A stretch of 64,000 nucleotides of DNA from Ferdinandcohnia sp036965045 (GTDB taxonomy: Bacteria; Bacillota; Bacilli; Bacillales; Bacillaceae_L): assembly GCF_036965045.1 (NCBI RefSeq), contig NZ_JBALOV010000023.1:1-64000 (forward strand), read 5' to 3'. The notes under the pieces are model-generated. The model did no database searches. It was given only the letters and a program-made list of their open reading frames with translations, and had not been told where the DNA came from. How positions within the stretch are numbered: position 1 is the stretch's first letter; each line of letters opens with the position of its first letter. Below, piece by piece: positions 24,103-32,220 of the stretch. The position numbers were made by a program, and so were the translations under genes.

Positions 24103-25605
24103 ATGAAGGGATTCGTTTTGAAGAGCCGTCGAGGTCCGGCGCATTTATGGTGGGTGTTCTTAGGTCTGGTGTGTCTCTTGACCGCATGCACCGTCGAGGA
24201 ATCCGACGGGCCGGTCGAAAAAGATGACGCAGTAGGAACTGCGTCATCAGAGCACGGTGATTGGCATGTCCCAGGCTTGGTGGACCGGTATGGTACACCA
24301 ATTGAGGTACCGACACCGGGTCCGGCCACAGGCAGGACCCTAGAAGTCACGGACTTCGGGGCAGATCCGGATCCAGACTCACAAGACGATGCAGCAGCTA
24401 TTCGGGCTGCACTGGACGCGGCTAAACCGGGAGATGAGGTGTTGCTGCCGGCCGGCACGTATGACCTCCGCTCCACTGACCCGAACGATAAGTCGGCGAA
24501 CATCGTGTTGCGTAGCGGTGTTGACCTGCGCGGCGAGGGCCAGGAGAGAACAGTGCTGCTAACTTCCCTTGACGGGGAGGATAACAGTCGGGTAATTCGC
24601 GGCTCCGGTGTCCAAGATGTCATTGTCGCCGACTTCACCATTACCTCCCGTCATGATGGTCCACTCGGCGACAATCCCGATAACGGCGACGCTGGTGGCG
24701 GTCCGATGTACGGGCTCTACCTCGGGGCCCACAAAGGGCAGGCCAGCTCCCGGGTCCTTGTTGAAAACCTAAGCATCCGCAGGTTTGAGCGCCACGGGAT
24801 CTCCGTCAAGGCCAGCCGTGAAGTGACCCTTTCAGGAAACTATATAAGTGAGGCAACTGCCGTCGGTCCCGGTGGACAGGGTTACGGCATCGCTATCGAG
24901 GGCTCAAGGGACCAACACGACCCGAACGCCACCAACGATTCCCGGCACAATGTCGTCGTAGGCAATACCTTTGATGGCAGGCATTTGAGGCACGCCATTT
25001 TACTGCAGTTCCCCACGCACAACAATCTTGTGGCGGAGAACACCATTGTCGGAAGCCATCTCGATGCCATCGACCTGCACGGCGAGGGTGAATACCTGAA
25101 CGAGATTCGGGATAACATGGTCATCGCCGGGAAGCGGGCGGGCATCGCGCTGGGCAATTCCGGCGGCTTCAAGAACAAGCATGACGCCTCAGGACATGGA
25201 AACTGGGTGCACTCCAACGAACTGATTGGAAACCGTCAGGGAGTCCTCGTCATCCTTGGAACTCCTGATACCCTAATCGAGGACAACATGATCACAGCTG
25301 GGGAGGATTCCAAGGCAGGAATAGAAATCCGCAATGCGCCAAGCACTGTGTTGCGCGGTAACCACGTCACTGGTGGGAATGACGGATTCTGGGCCATCCT
25401 GCTCAAGGAAGACCGAGGCGCTGACGGACGTGGAAAAGGAATCCCCTCGGGCATCAGGATTGAGAGCAACGTCATTCGACAGGCCGCTAACGGTATCAGA
25501 ATTGAAGATGGGGAGGACCTCAATATTGAAAAAAACGTCCTTGACGGAATTAACGGAGCCGAGTTGAGGGTGGCTGACGGGATTGAGACTCCAACAGTAA
25601 AGTAA
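24103..25605 (+). CDS. lipoprotein with right-handed parallel beta-helix (pectate-lyase-like)
   Basis: A 500-residue surface lipoprotein: basic N terminus, hydrophobic core and lipobox LTAC (Cys about residue 29). The Pectate_lyase_3-like start VTDFGADPDPDSQDDAAAIRAAL (about 82-104) is followed by PbH1-type coils with repeated asparagine ladders (GNYISEA, GNTFDG, ENTIVG, DNMVIAG, GNHVTGG, ESNVIRQ). Such proteins are polysaccharide lyases, hydrolases or epimerases; which one cannot be read. ATG 24103 follows GAGGTG; GTG 24091 is an alternative with AGGAAGG. The gene is the most GC-rich in the window and follows the GH3 gene, suggesting a transferred glycan-use pair. Confidence 0.85.
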   Translation: MKGFVLKSRRGPAHLWWVFLGLVCLLTACTVEESDGPVEKDDAVGTASSEHGDWHVPGLVDRYGTPIEVPTPGPATGRTLEVTDFGADPDPDSQDDAAAIRAALDAAKPGDEVLLPAGTYDLRSTDPNDKSANIVLRSGVDLRGEGQERTVLLTSLDGEDNSRVIRGSGVQDVIVADFTITSRHDGPLGDNPDNGDAGGGPMYGLYLGAHKGQASSRVLVENLSIRRFERHGISVKASREVTLSGNYISEATAVGPGGQGYGIAIEGSRDQHDPNATNDSRHNVVVGNTFDGRHLRHAILLQFPTHNNLVAENTIVGSHLDAIDLHGEGEYLNEIRDNMVIAGKRAGIALGNSGGFKNKHDASGHGNWVHSNELIGNRQGVLVILGTPDTLIEDNMITAGEDSKAGIEIRNAPSTVLRGNHVTGGNDGFWAILLKEDRGADGRGKGIPSGIRIESNVIRQAANGIRIEDGEDLNIEKNVLDGINGAELRVADGIETPTVK

Positions 25606-25694
25606 AAAAGTTAATGAATATTGCATTGCAGAAATAGTTATTTAACCCATAAACAAATTGTGCAGTACTTGATCTTCAATCGAGTGCTTTTGTC

Positions 25695-25745
25695 TAAAAA
25701 AAGCCTAATTTCTCACCAAAAGTATGGAGGAATTAGGCTTTTTTG
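25695..25745 (+). terminator. terminator after the beta-helix gene, bidirectional
   Basis: AAAAAAGCCTAATTTCTC pairs with the downstream GGAATTAGGCTTTTTT; A and T tracts flank both sides. It is AT-rich and host-like, so the GC-rich segment ends before it. Confidence 0.88.
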
Positions 25746-25798
25746 CATGAATCCAAAAGGGGTCCAGTCCTATTCTTATTAAAAATATAGACAAAATG

Positions 25799-26350
25799 TT
25801 AATCAGGATAAAAGATAATAAGGTAGAATCTAACCAGTTCATCTGAAGAATTTATGTAAATATGTTCACAATCCGCGCTAAATTTAATCGTTTCGTTAGG
25901 ATTTAATTCAAATTTCTCTCCTTGAAAATCAAGAGTCAGCGTTCCTCTTTGTATGAGTATATATTCCTCGCCTATATGTTTTTCGGATATATGACGAAAA
26001 CCAGGTTTTAAGTCTACCGTGTAAACTTCAAATTTTTTTTCTGGATGAAAGGGATAAATCGAATACACGAGATAATTTCCATCGTCATCAATAACAGGAT
26101 TCAGTTCATTCATCTTTATTTTTTGAATTTGCGGCTTTTCATTTTCCTTTAAAAATGCTGAAAAAGACACTTGTAATCCATTTGCTATTTTCCAAAGAGT
26201 AGTGACAGTTGGATTGGATTTCCCATTTTCAATTTGAGCTAACATCGCTTTACTTACACCAGTTAGTTCGGACACTTGATCTAAGCTTAACCCGCGTTTT
26301 TTTCTCATTTCAGCAAGATTACTAGCGATAACCCCTTGAATGAATTCCAT
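25799..26350 (-). CDS. XRE-family regulator with cupin domain
   Basis: A 183-residue regulator with an N-terminal helix-turn-helix (KRGLSLDQVSELTGVSKAMLAQIENGKSNPTVTTLWKIA, about 17-55) and a C-terminal cupin (about 105-183, GFRHISEKHIGEEYILIQRGTLTL). This architecture often controls neighbouring transport genes by binding a small ligand in the cupin. It is divergent from azlCD, with 95 bases between the starts, and is the likely regulator of that operon. Ribosome site AAGGAG. Confidence 0.92.
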   Translation of the reverse strand: MEFIQGVIASNLAEMRKKRGLSLDQVSELTGVSKAMLAQIENGKSNPTVTTLWKIANGLQVSFSAFLKENEKPQIQKIKMNELNPVIDDDGNYLVYSIYPFHPEKKFEVYTVDLKPGFRHISEKHIGEEYILIQRGTLTLDFQGEKFELNPNETIKFSADCEHIYINSSDELVRFYLIIFYPD

Positions 26351-26445
26351 AAAAAAACTCCTTGACTCTTTTTTGTATTCATACTAACATACATATTAAC
26401 ATTATAACAGACGTTTGTTTAATATAACATACAGCGGGTGATAGA

Positions 26446-27174
26446 ATGATGAATGTATTAGCAAAAGAAATACATAACGAAGAAAATCTCCCTACATTTT
26501 CTCAGGGAGTCAAAGATTGCGTCCCAACTTTGATTGGCTACGTCAGTATTGGAATTGCCATGGGGATCGTTGGAGCATCGTCCAATTTAAGTATAGTAGA
26601 AATTGCTCTTTTATCTTCATTGGTCTACGCTGGGGCAGCTCAATTTATTATTTGTGCACTATTAGTATCGGGAAGTCCTATTTCTGTCATTGTATTTACG
26701 ACCTTTATTGTAAATTTACGGAATTTCTTATTAAGCATGACATTAGCTCCCCACTTTACAAAATATTCATTAATGAAAAATGTCGGGATAGGTGCCCTTG
26801 TAACGGATGAATCATTTGGTGTTGCCATTAATAAAATTGCTAAAAAAGAAGTAATCAATGCCCATTGGATGAATGGGTTAAATGTAACAGCTTTTATTTC
26901 CTGGATTCTATCCTGTATCTTGGGTGCTATCTTTGGTAAATGGATTTCAAATCCAGAAGTATTTGGATTAGACTTTTCCTTAACGGCGATGTTTTTGGCA
27001 TTGCTTGTCTTACAATTTCAGACCATAGAGCATGGGAAATTGAAGTTTTATCTTTCATTAATCGTTTATGTCGTGCTATTGATGTTGGTTCTCTGTATGT
27101 TTGTTCCTTCTTATATTGCGATTCTCTTATCAACAATCATTGGTGCAACTATTGGGGTGGTGAAAGATAAATGA
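26446..27174 (+). CDS. azlC: AzlC-family branched-chain amino acid exporter subunit
   Basis: AzlC is the large subunit of a two-component exporter (BrnFE/AzlCD type) for branched-chain amino acids or analogues. The 242-residue protein has several hydrophobic helices and the family segments CVPTLIGYVSIGIAMGIV near 25 and SLVYAGAAQFI near 60, with DESFGVAI near 120. It overlaps azlD by four bases (ATGA), so translation is coupled. GGGTGATAG lies upstream of the ATG. The upstream XRE-cupin gene is divergent. Confidence 0.92.
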   Translation: MMNVLAKEIHNEENLPTFSQGVKDCVPTLIGYVSIGIAMGIVGASSNLSIVEIALLSSLVYAGAAQFIICALLVSGSPISVIVFTTFIVNLRNFLLSMTLAPHFTKYSLMKNVGIGALVTDESFGVAINKIAKKEVINAHWMNGLNVTAFISWILSCILGAIFGKWISNPEVFGLDFSLTAMFLALLVLQFQTIEHGKLKFYLSLIVYVVLLMLVLCMFVPSYIAILLSTIIGATIGVVKDK

Positions 27175-27494
27175 GTATAAATGAAACCATATTGCTAATC
27201 ATTTTAGGCTGTGCCATTGTAACCTTTATTCCAAGAATTATTCCATTTATCGTGATACGAAATTTAACGCTTCCGAAAACGGTAATCAAGTGGCTCTCAT
27301 TTATCCCGATTTGTATTTTTACTGCCCTTATCGTAGATAGCTTTATTATCCAAGATGAATCTTTATTATCCATTGATTGGAGTGTTCTAACGGCAATTAT
27401 TCCAACGCTTATTATAGCTTTATGGACAAAGAGTTTGTCGGTCACAGTTATCGTGGGAATAGTAAGTATGGCTACTGTTCGGTTTTTGTTTTAA
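27171..27494 (+). CDS. azlD: AzlD-family exporter subunit
   Basis: The small partner of AzlC: 107 residues, almost entirely membrane-spanning (about four helices), with the family segment AIVTFIPRIIPFIVIRNLTLPKTV near 16-40. It starts in the ATGA overlap with azlC and is followed by a terminator. Confidence 0.9.
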   Translation: MSINETILLIILGCAIVTFIPRIIPFIVIRNLTLPKTVIKWLSFIPICIFTALIVDSFIIQDESLLSIDWSVLTAIIPTLIIALWTKSLSVTVIVGIVSMATVRFLF

Positions 27495-27534
27495 TGGTAC
27501 CGATGTTTTCAAAACGTAAATAAAATATAAATTC

Positions 27535-27567
27535 GGACTGGATCAATGGTGGTCTGGTCCTTTTTAT
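27535..27567 (+). terminator. terminator after azlCD
   Basis: GGACTGGA pairs with TCTGGTCC using two wobbles, followed by T5. Confidence 0.65.
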
Positions 27568-27580
27568 TGGATTTTTAATA

Positions 27581-27655
27581 AATCAATTTTTTTTGATTAA
27601 TCAGTTGCATTTTATTGGAAATTCTAATATGATTTAAATATCAAAAAAATTTGAT
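27581..27655 (+). promoter_or_regulatory. ars promoter flanked by two ArsR operators
   Basis: TTGCAT (27605-27610) and TATGAT (27628-27633) are 17 bases apart. AATCAA-N6-TTGATT lies upstream (27581-27598) and ATCAAA-N4-TTTGAT lies downstream (27640-27655), a repressor cage around the promoter. Confidence 0.85.
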
Positions 27656-27670
27656 GAAAGGAGGATATCA

Positions 27671-27997
27671 ATGGAGGCAATAAAATCGACATTTCAGCAA
27701 TACGAAAAAAAGTTTAAAGCCCTTGCTGATCAAAAGAGGTTAGAAATCATGTATGAGCTTTGTCAAAGGGGTCAAACTTGTGTATGTGATTTAACCGAAT
27801 CCTTTGGAATTTCACAATCAAAACTATCCTACCATCTTAAAATTTTATTGGATGCAAACTTAATTGTTAAGGAAACAAAAGGAACCTGGAGTTATTATGA
27901 TTTAAATGAGAAAGAAATAAATGGCTTACTCTCCGAAGAACTTTGTTGTATTTTTAGAAAAACGGGAAATAAAGCAGCAAATAATAGTTGCTGTTAA
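27671..27997 (+). CDS. arsR: arsenic-responsive repressor ArsR
   Basis: A 108-residue ArsR/SmtB repressor that leaves DNA when As(III) or Sb(III) binds. The metal site CVCDL (residues 37-41) lies in the first helix of the DNA-binding domain, followed by SFGISQSKLSYHLKILLDANLI. Two vicinal cysteine pairs (ELCCIF and NSCC) are extra. The AAAGGAGG site precedes the ATG, and the operators described nearby flank its promoter. Confidence 0.95.
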   Translation: MEAIKSTFQQYEKKFKALADQKRLEIMYELCQRGQTCVCDLTESFGISQSKLSYHLKILLDANLIVKETKGTWSYYDLNEKEINGLLSEELCCIFRKTGNKAANNSCC

Positions 27998-28012
27998 TTT
28001 TTAAAGTTATAA

Positions 28013-28028
28013 ATCAACTTTTTTTGAT
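28013..28028 (+). promoter_or_regulatory. third ArsR-type operator, between arsR and arsI
   Basis: ATCAA-N6-TTGAT, the same form as the two operators upstream of arsR. It suggests a second regulated start for arsI-arsB-arsC. Confidence 0.65.
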
Positions 28029-28059
28029 ATAAGGGAATAATAATTGGGAGGAATTTTAA

Positions 28060-28473
28060 ATGAGGTATGTTCACGTGGGGATTAATGTAACAGATTTGGA
28101 AAAATCGATTGATTTTTATCAAAAGGTGTTTGGAATCAATCCCGTAAAGACCAAAAATGATTATGCAAAGTTCTTGGTAGAAGAGACAAGATTGAATTTT
28201 ACGTTAAACGTGAAGAGCGATGTAAAGGGTAATCAAGTGAATCATTTTGGGTTCCAAGTTCAAAATGCGGAAGAAGTCATCTTACATAAAGAGAGATTAG
28301 AAAAAGAGGGGTTCTTTGCACGTGAGGAAATGAATACAACGTGTTGCTATGCTCTTCAAGATAAATTTTGGGTAACAGACCCAGATGGGAATGAGTGGGA
28401 GTTCTTTTATACAAAAGAAGATAGTGATATGCAACAAGTTGAAGGAGATACTTGTTGTGTTGGTCAAATATAA
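28060..28473 (+). CDS. arsI: ArsI C-As lyase (organoarsenical dioxygenase)
   Basis: ArsI is an Fe(II)-dependent extradiol dioxygenase-type (VOC) enzyme that cleaves the carbon-arsenic bond of trivalent methylarsenite and aromatic arsenicals. The 137 residues match. The vicinal cysteine pair in NTTCCYALQDKFWV (near 96-97), the conserved VTDPDGNEWEFF, the N-terminal RYVHVGINVTDLEKS with the first metal histidine, and NHFGFQV with the second are all present. The CadI/ArsI annotation often given is the same family. It lies in an ars operon, supporting the arsenic role. Confidence 0.92.
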   Translation: MRYVHVGINVTDLEKSIDFYQKVFGINPVKTKNDYAKFLVEETRLNFTLNVKSDVKGNQVNHFGFQVQNAEEVILHKERLEKEGFFAREEMNTTCCYALQDKFWVTDPDGNEWEFFYTKEDSDMQQVEGDTCCVGQI

Positions 28474-28516
28474 TTTGCATCCAAGAATTTCATACTAGTA
28501 ATTGGAGGTTCAGCTT

Positions 28517-29815
28517 TTGTCAACAACATTGGTTTTAGCACTTATTATTTTTGTCGCAACATTAATTTTAGTAATCTGGCAGCCTAAGGGCTTAAATATC
28601 GGTTGGTCCGCATGTGGAGGAGCAATCATTGCCTTACTAGTAGGTGTTGTCGGATTTAGTGATGTCTTAGAAGTAATAGACATTACTTGGAACGCAACAT
28701 TATCGTTTGTAGCGATTATCCTAATTTCATTAATCTTAGATCAAATTGGTTTGTTTGAGTGGGCTGCACTCCATATGGCAAGGATTGCACAGGGAAATGG
28801 GATTAAGATGTTTGTCTATGTCAGTATTTTAGGCGCGATTGTTGCCGCTTTATTCGCCAATGATGGGGCAGCATTAATATTAACACCCATTGTACTTGCT
28901 ATGGTTCGGAACTTAAACTTTAAAGAAAAAATGGTGTTTCCGTTTATTATGGCTAGTGGCTTTATTGCAGACACGACATCACTACCATTTATTGTAAGTA
29001 ACTTAGTGAATATTGTATCAGCTGATTTCTTTGGAATCGGTTTTCTTGAGTATGCTACCAGAATGATTCTTCCTAACATTTTTTCATTAATCGCAACGAT
29101 TGCAGTTCTGCTTATTTATTTTAGAAAAAGTATCCCGAAAACATATGATTCTTCTAAATTGAGGAAACCGGAAGAAGCGATTAAAGACCAAAAGTTGTTC
29201 CGGCTTTCATGGTTTGTTCTTGCGGTATTACTAATTGGTTACTTTACTAGTGAATTTATGAATGTTCCTGTATCCATTGTAGCAGGAATAATTGCCATCC
29301 TCTTTATTCTTATGGCGAGAAGAAGTGAAGCAGTTAATACGAAGGCGGCCATTAAAGGAGCACCTTGGAATATTGTATTTTTCTCGATTGGAATGTATGT
29401 AGTTGTTTATGGATTAGGGAATGCAGGACTTACCTCTGTCTTAGCAGGTATGATTCAAAACGTGGCTGAGGAAGGACTGTTTGTTGCTACGGTTTCAATG
29501 GGCTTTATCGCGGCTATATTATCTGCGGTTATGAATAATATGCCAACTGTTATGATTGATGCTTTAGCGATTGCAGAAACGAACACTTCAGGTATTATCC
29601 GAGAAGGTCTTGTGTATGCAAATGTGATTGGTTCGGACTTAGGCCCTAAAATTACACCAATCGGTTCCCTTGCTACATTAGTATGGCTTCACGTATTATC
29701 CCAAAAAGGCGTGAAAATATCGTGGGGAACCTATTTTAAAACGGGGATTGTCTTAACGATACCTATCTTATTTATTACATTAATTGGGCTTTATCTATCA
29801 ATCCGATTTTTCTAA
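28517..29815 (+). CDS. arsB: arsenite efflux permease ArsB
   Basis: A 432-residue membrane protein of the ArsB/NhaD class (about 12 helices), which exports arsenite, not the ACR3 class found in B. subtilis. Family segments include FANDGAALILTPIVLAMVRNL near 115-135 and MNNMPTVMIDALAIA near 345. TTG 28517 is chosen because GGAGG lies eight bases upstream; a TTG at 28502 overlaps that site. It follows arsI after 43 bases and precedes arsC by 13. Confidence 0.93.
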   Translation: MSTTLVLALIIFVATLILVIWQPKGLNIGWSACGGAIIALLVGVVGFSDVLEVIDITWNATLSFVAIILISLILDQIGLFEWAALHMARIAQGNGIKMFVYVSILGAIVAALFANDGAALILTPIVLAMVRNLNFKEKMVFPFIMASGFIADTTSLPFIVSNLVNIVSADFFGIGFLEYATRMILPNIFSLIATIAVLLIYFRKSIPKTYDSSKLRKPEEAIKDQKLFRLSWFVLAVLLIGYFTSEFMNVPVSIVAGIIAILFILMARRSEAVNTKAAIKGAPWNIVFFSIGMYVVVYGLGNAGLTSVLAGMIQNVAEEGLFVATVSMGFIAAILSAVMNNMPTVMIDALAIAETNTSGIIREGLVYANVIGSDLGPKITPIGSLATLVWLHVLSQKGVKISWGTYFKTGIVLTIPILFITLIGLYLSIRFF

Positions 29816-29828
29816 AGGAGAATGAGTT

Positions 29829-30251
29829 ATGACGAAAAAAACAATCTACTTTCTTTGCACAGGGAATTCATGCCGAAGTCAAATGGCAGAAGGATGGGCG
29901 AAAAAATATTTAAATCAAGATGAATGGGTAGTAAAGAGTGCTGGAATTGAAGCACACGGACTGAACCCAAATGCTGTTAAGGCAATGAATGAAGTCGGAA
30001 TTAACATATCAAATCAAACTTCAGATATAATACAACCAGAAATATTAAACAATGCAGCCTTAGCTGTTACCCTTTGCGGTGATGCAAAGGATAAATGCCC
30101 GGTTACACCTCCTCAAGTCAAACGAGAACACTGGGGATTTGATGATCCTGCAAAAGCAGAAGGAACAGAAGTAGAAAAATGGGCAGTTTTCCAGCGTGTT
30201 CGTGATGAAATCGGTGAAAGAATTAAACGATTTGCTGAAACTGGGGAATAG
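29829..30251 (+). CDS. arsC: thioredoxin-coupled arsenate reductase ArsC
   Basis: Reduces arsenate to arsenite for export. The 140-residue low-molecular-weight phosphatase fold has the CTGNSCRS loop (Cys10, C-x5-R) and the redox pair in TLCGDAKDKCP (near 82 and 89), as in B. subtilis and S. aureus pI258 ArsC. Ribosome site AAAGGAG. Confidence 0.96.
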   Translation: MTKKTIYFLCTGNSCRSQMAEGWAKKYLNQDEWVVKSAGIEAHGLNPNAVKAMNEVGINISNQTSDIIQPEILNNAALAVTLCGDAKDKCPVTPPQVKREHWGFDDPAKAEGTEVEKWAVFQRVRDEIGERIKRFAETGE

Positions 30252-30306
30252 TTCCAGTAGAGAGGTATAAGAGTGTTCACACGATTGAATTCAGGGGGAG
30301 GTTAAA

Positions 30307-30687
30307 GTGAATTTGAAAGTTGGAGAGAGCATCCGATTTGAACGGACATTTACTAAAGAAGATGTCGACATGTTTACGAAAATTTCGATGGATGAAGGGG
30401 ATCACCATACCAACCCTGATGAACTGGGGAGAGTTGTGGTTCAAGGGTTGTTAACCGCTACTTTGCCAACTAAAGTTGGTGGAGATTATAATGTGTTGGC
30501 TCGTACCATGAATTTTGAATTCTTTAGACCTGTGTTTACTGGAGATACGATTAGTTGTGTAGTAACAATCGAAAAATTGGAAAAGAAAGATCAGAATAGA
30601 ACATGTATTTTGGCGACTTTCCAATGTGTAAATCAACTTGAGAAACAAGTGTTGAGCGGGAATTTTTCGGGAGTCATATTGGGTTAA
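30307..30687 (+). CDS. MaoC-like hot-dog hydratase
   Basis: A 126-residue hot-dog protein like (R)-specific enoyl-CoA hydratases (MaoC family): the segment FTKISMDEGDHHTNPDELGRVVVQGLLTATL has the D-x4-H-type active-site region, and FRPVFTGDTISCVVTIE is typical. GTG start after GGGGGAGG. It follows arsC after 55 bases with no terminator between, so it may be read with the ars operon, though no arsenic role is known for the family. Confidence 0.8.
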   Translation: MNLKVGESIRFERTFTKEDVDMFTKISMDEGDHHTNPDELGRVVVQGLLTATLPTKVGGDYNVLARTMNFEFFRPVFTGDTISCVVTIEKLEKKDQNRTCILATFQCVNQLEKQVLSGNFSGVILG

Positions 30688-30775
30688 CTGGGACTGATGA
30701 ATAGGCATTGCTTTAACAAATCGGGTAGCCGATCATAGGTGCGTCAGTCAAGAGAGTAATAGGGGTAAATGACCT

Positions 30776-30812
30776 AGAGGGGTAGAGTGATAAAACTCTA
30801 TCCCTTTTAATT
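30776..30812 (+). terminator. terminator after the MaoC-like gene
   Basis: GGGGTAGAGT pairs with ACTCTATCCC around GATAAA, followed by T-rich sequence. Confidence 0.85.
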
Positions 30813-30855
30813 TTTTGCTTACCATATAAACACAAAGGTCCCTTAGAATCGTACT

Positions 30856-31767
30856 TTAAAACTGCTTATACTTTTCTTTTGCAATGTTCAGGAATGTAAG
30901 AGCGGGAGCAGATAAGGATTCTCCTTTTTTATAACTGACCACTACATGATTCTTATAAACCGGGTTCCCCAAAGTATAGAAAATAGAATCCGTAATGATG
31001 TTGTCCCGTGTAACTACACTTTCTGGAATAATTGTTAAACCAACGCCTCTATTTGCAAGACGAAAGGCACTTTCAATATTCTGCGTTTCGATTACTATAT
31101 TAGGATGAATGGAGTATTCTTTGAATATTTCATCTGTGAGTCTTCTTAATCCAAGCCCTTTTTTAAGCAATATGAATTTTTCTCCGTCTAGAAGATGGGG
31201 ATTAAATGGAATGTGGGCTACAGGTTTCTTATCGGGATTATAATGCTTATGAAAAGGAGGAATCACTATAAATAGTTTTTCTTCATAAAGGATCTCATAG
31301 ACAATTTCTTGATTAAATATAGGAAGCATATTTAAACAAATATCAATTTTCCCTTCCAATAGCAAAGATTCCATATCATTCGCAGATTCCTCAACCAGTT
31401 CAATTTCAATCCCGGGGTAATTCAGGATGAATTCAGGTAAGATATTATAGAGGGTATGTGAACCTAATATTGGATTTATGCCAAGCTTAAGCAGCCCTTT
31501 TTCCATATTTGAGATAGACTCAATTTCATGCTTCAATTTACTATACGACTGTTCTATTTCATTCATATAAGATAAATATCTTTCCCCCGCATATGTTAAC
31601 GATAAGGGATTTACTCTCCGGTTTACTAATTCAATTCCTAGTTCATCCTCTAAATTCTTAATGTATTTGCTAAGGTATGGCTGTGATATATATAAAGCCT
31701 TGGCGGCATGTGAGAAATTTCCGTATTTAGCAATTGACTTTAGATACTTTCCAGATAGATCTTTCAT
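30856..31767 (-). CDS. LysR-family transcriptional regulator
   Basis: A 303-residue LysR-type regulator: N-terminal helix-turn-helix (KSIAKYGNFSHAAKALYISQPYLSKYIKNLEDELGIELVNR, about 11-51) and a periplasmic-binding-like effector domain to the C terminus. TAAGGAGG precedes the ATG. It is divergent from the GntP-type permease and 3-hydroxybutyrate dehydrogenase genes, the likely target; the ligand might be 3-hydroxybutyrate or a related acid. Confidence 0.92.
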   Translation of the reverse strand: MKDLSGKYLKSIAKYGNFSHAAKALYISQPYLSKYIKNLEDELGIELVNRRVNPLSLTYAGERYLSYMNEIEQSYSKLKHEIESISNMEKGLLKLGINPILGSHTLYNILPEFILNYPGIEIELVEESANDMESLLLEGKIDICLNMLPIFNQEIVYEILYEEKLFIVIPPFHKHYNPDKKPVAHIPFNPHLLDGEKFILLKKGLGLRRLTDEIFKEYSIHPNIVIETQNIESAFRLANRGVGLTIIPESVVTRDNIITDSIFYTLGNPVYKNHVVVSYKKGESLSAPALTFLNIAKEKYKQF

Positions 31768-32220
31768 CTTTCTCTGGCCTCCTTAAATAACCTAATTTTC
31801 ACACTCGCAAATAATAGTATGAATCGTGATATGTTATTTCATTATAAGTATGAAGGTAATTCTTATCAATTTATAACCTGTTTATTATGAAAACCATAAC
31901 CTTATTAGTATTTCTAAATGTGAATAATCTGTGACATACTATGGTGGAACGGTTAGGGAAAAACATTTTTTACAAAATCTTTGGGGGGAATTCATACAGC
32001 ACAGACAACAAAGTCAAAGGGAGATATCTTTAGTACCTATTGCTTCATAACTATAGGGGATTTTCATTTTTAGGAATAATTATGCTATAGAAACCAATTA
32101 TTAATGATTTAAATAGTTTTTTTTAGCCATTTGTCTTGATTTCAAGATAAATGAATTAAAGGTAAATAAGTGGAAAAATTTCAGGAAACACTAACATAAA
32201 AATATGAGGGGAAGATCATC
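31768..32220. other. intergenic control region of lysR and gntP-type gene
   Basis: About 450 bases without a gene. TGTCTTGATTTCAAGATA (32132-32149) differs in only two positions from the MhqR-type palindrome used elsewhere in the window. No clear LysR T-N11-A box or promoter can be chosen with confidence, since the region is very AT-rich. Confidence 0.5.

Noticed and set aside
24030..24641. 203-codon minus-strand frame opposite the beta-helix lipoprotein
   Set aside because: Serine/arginine-rich shadow of a GC-rich gene; it also runs over the terminator stem.
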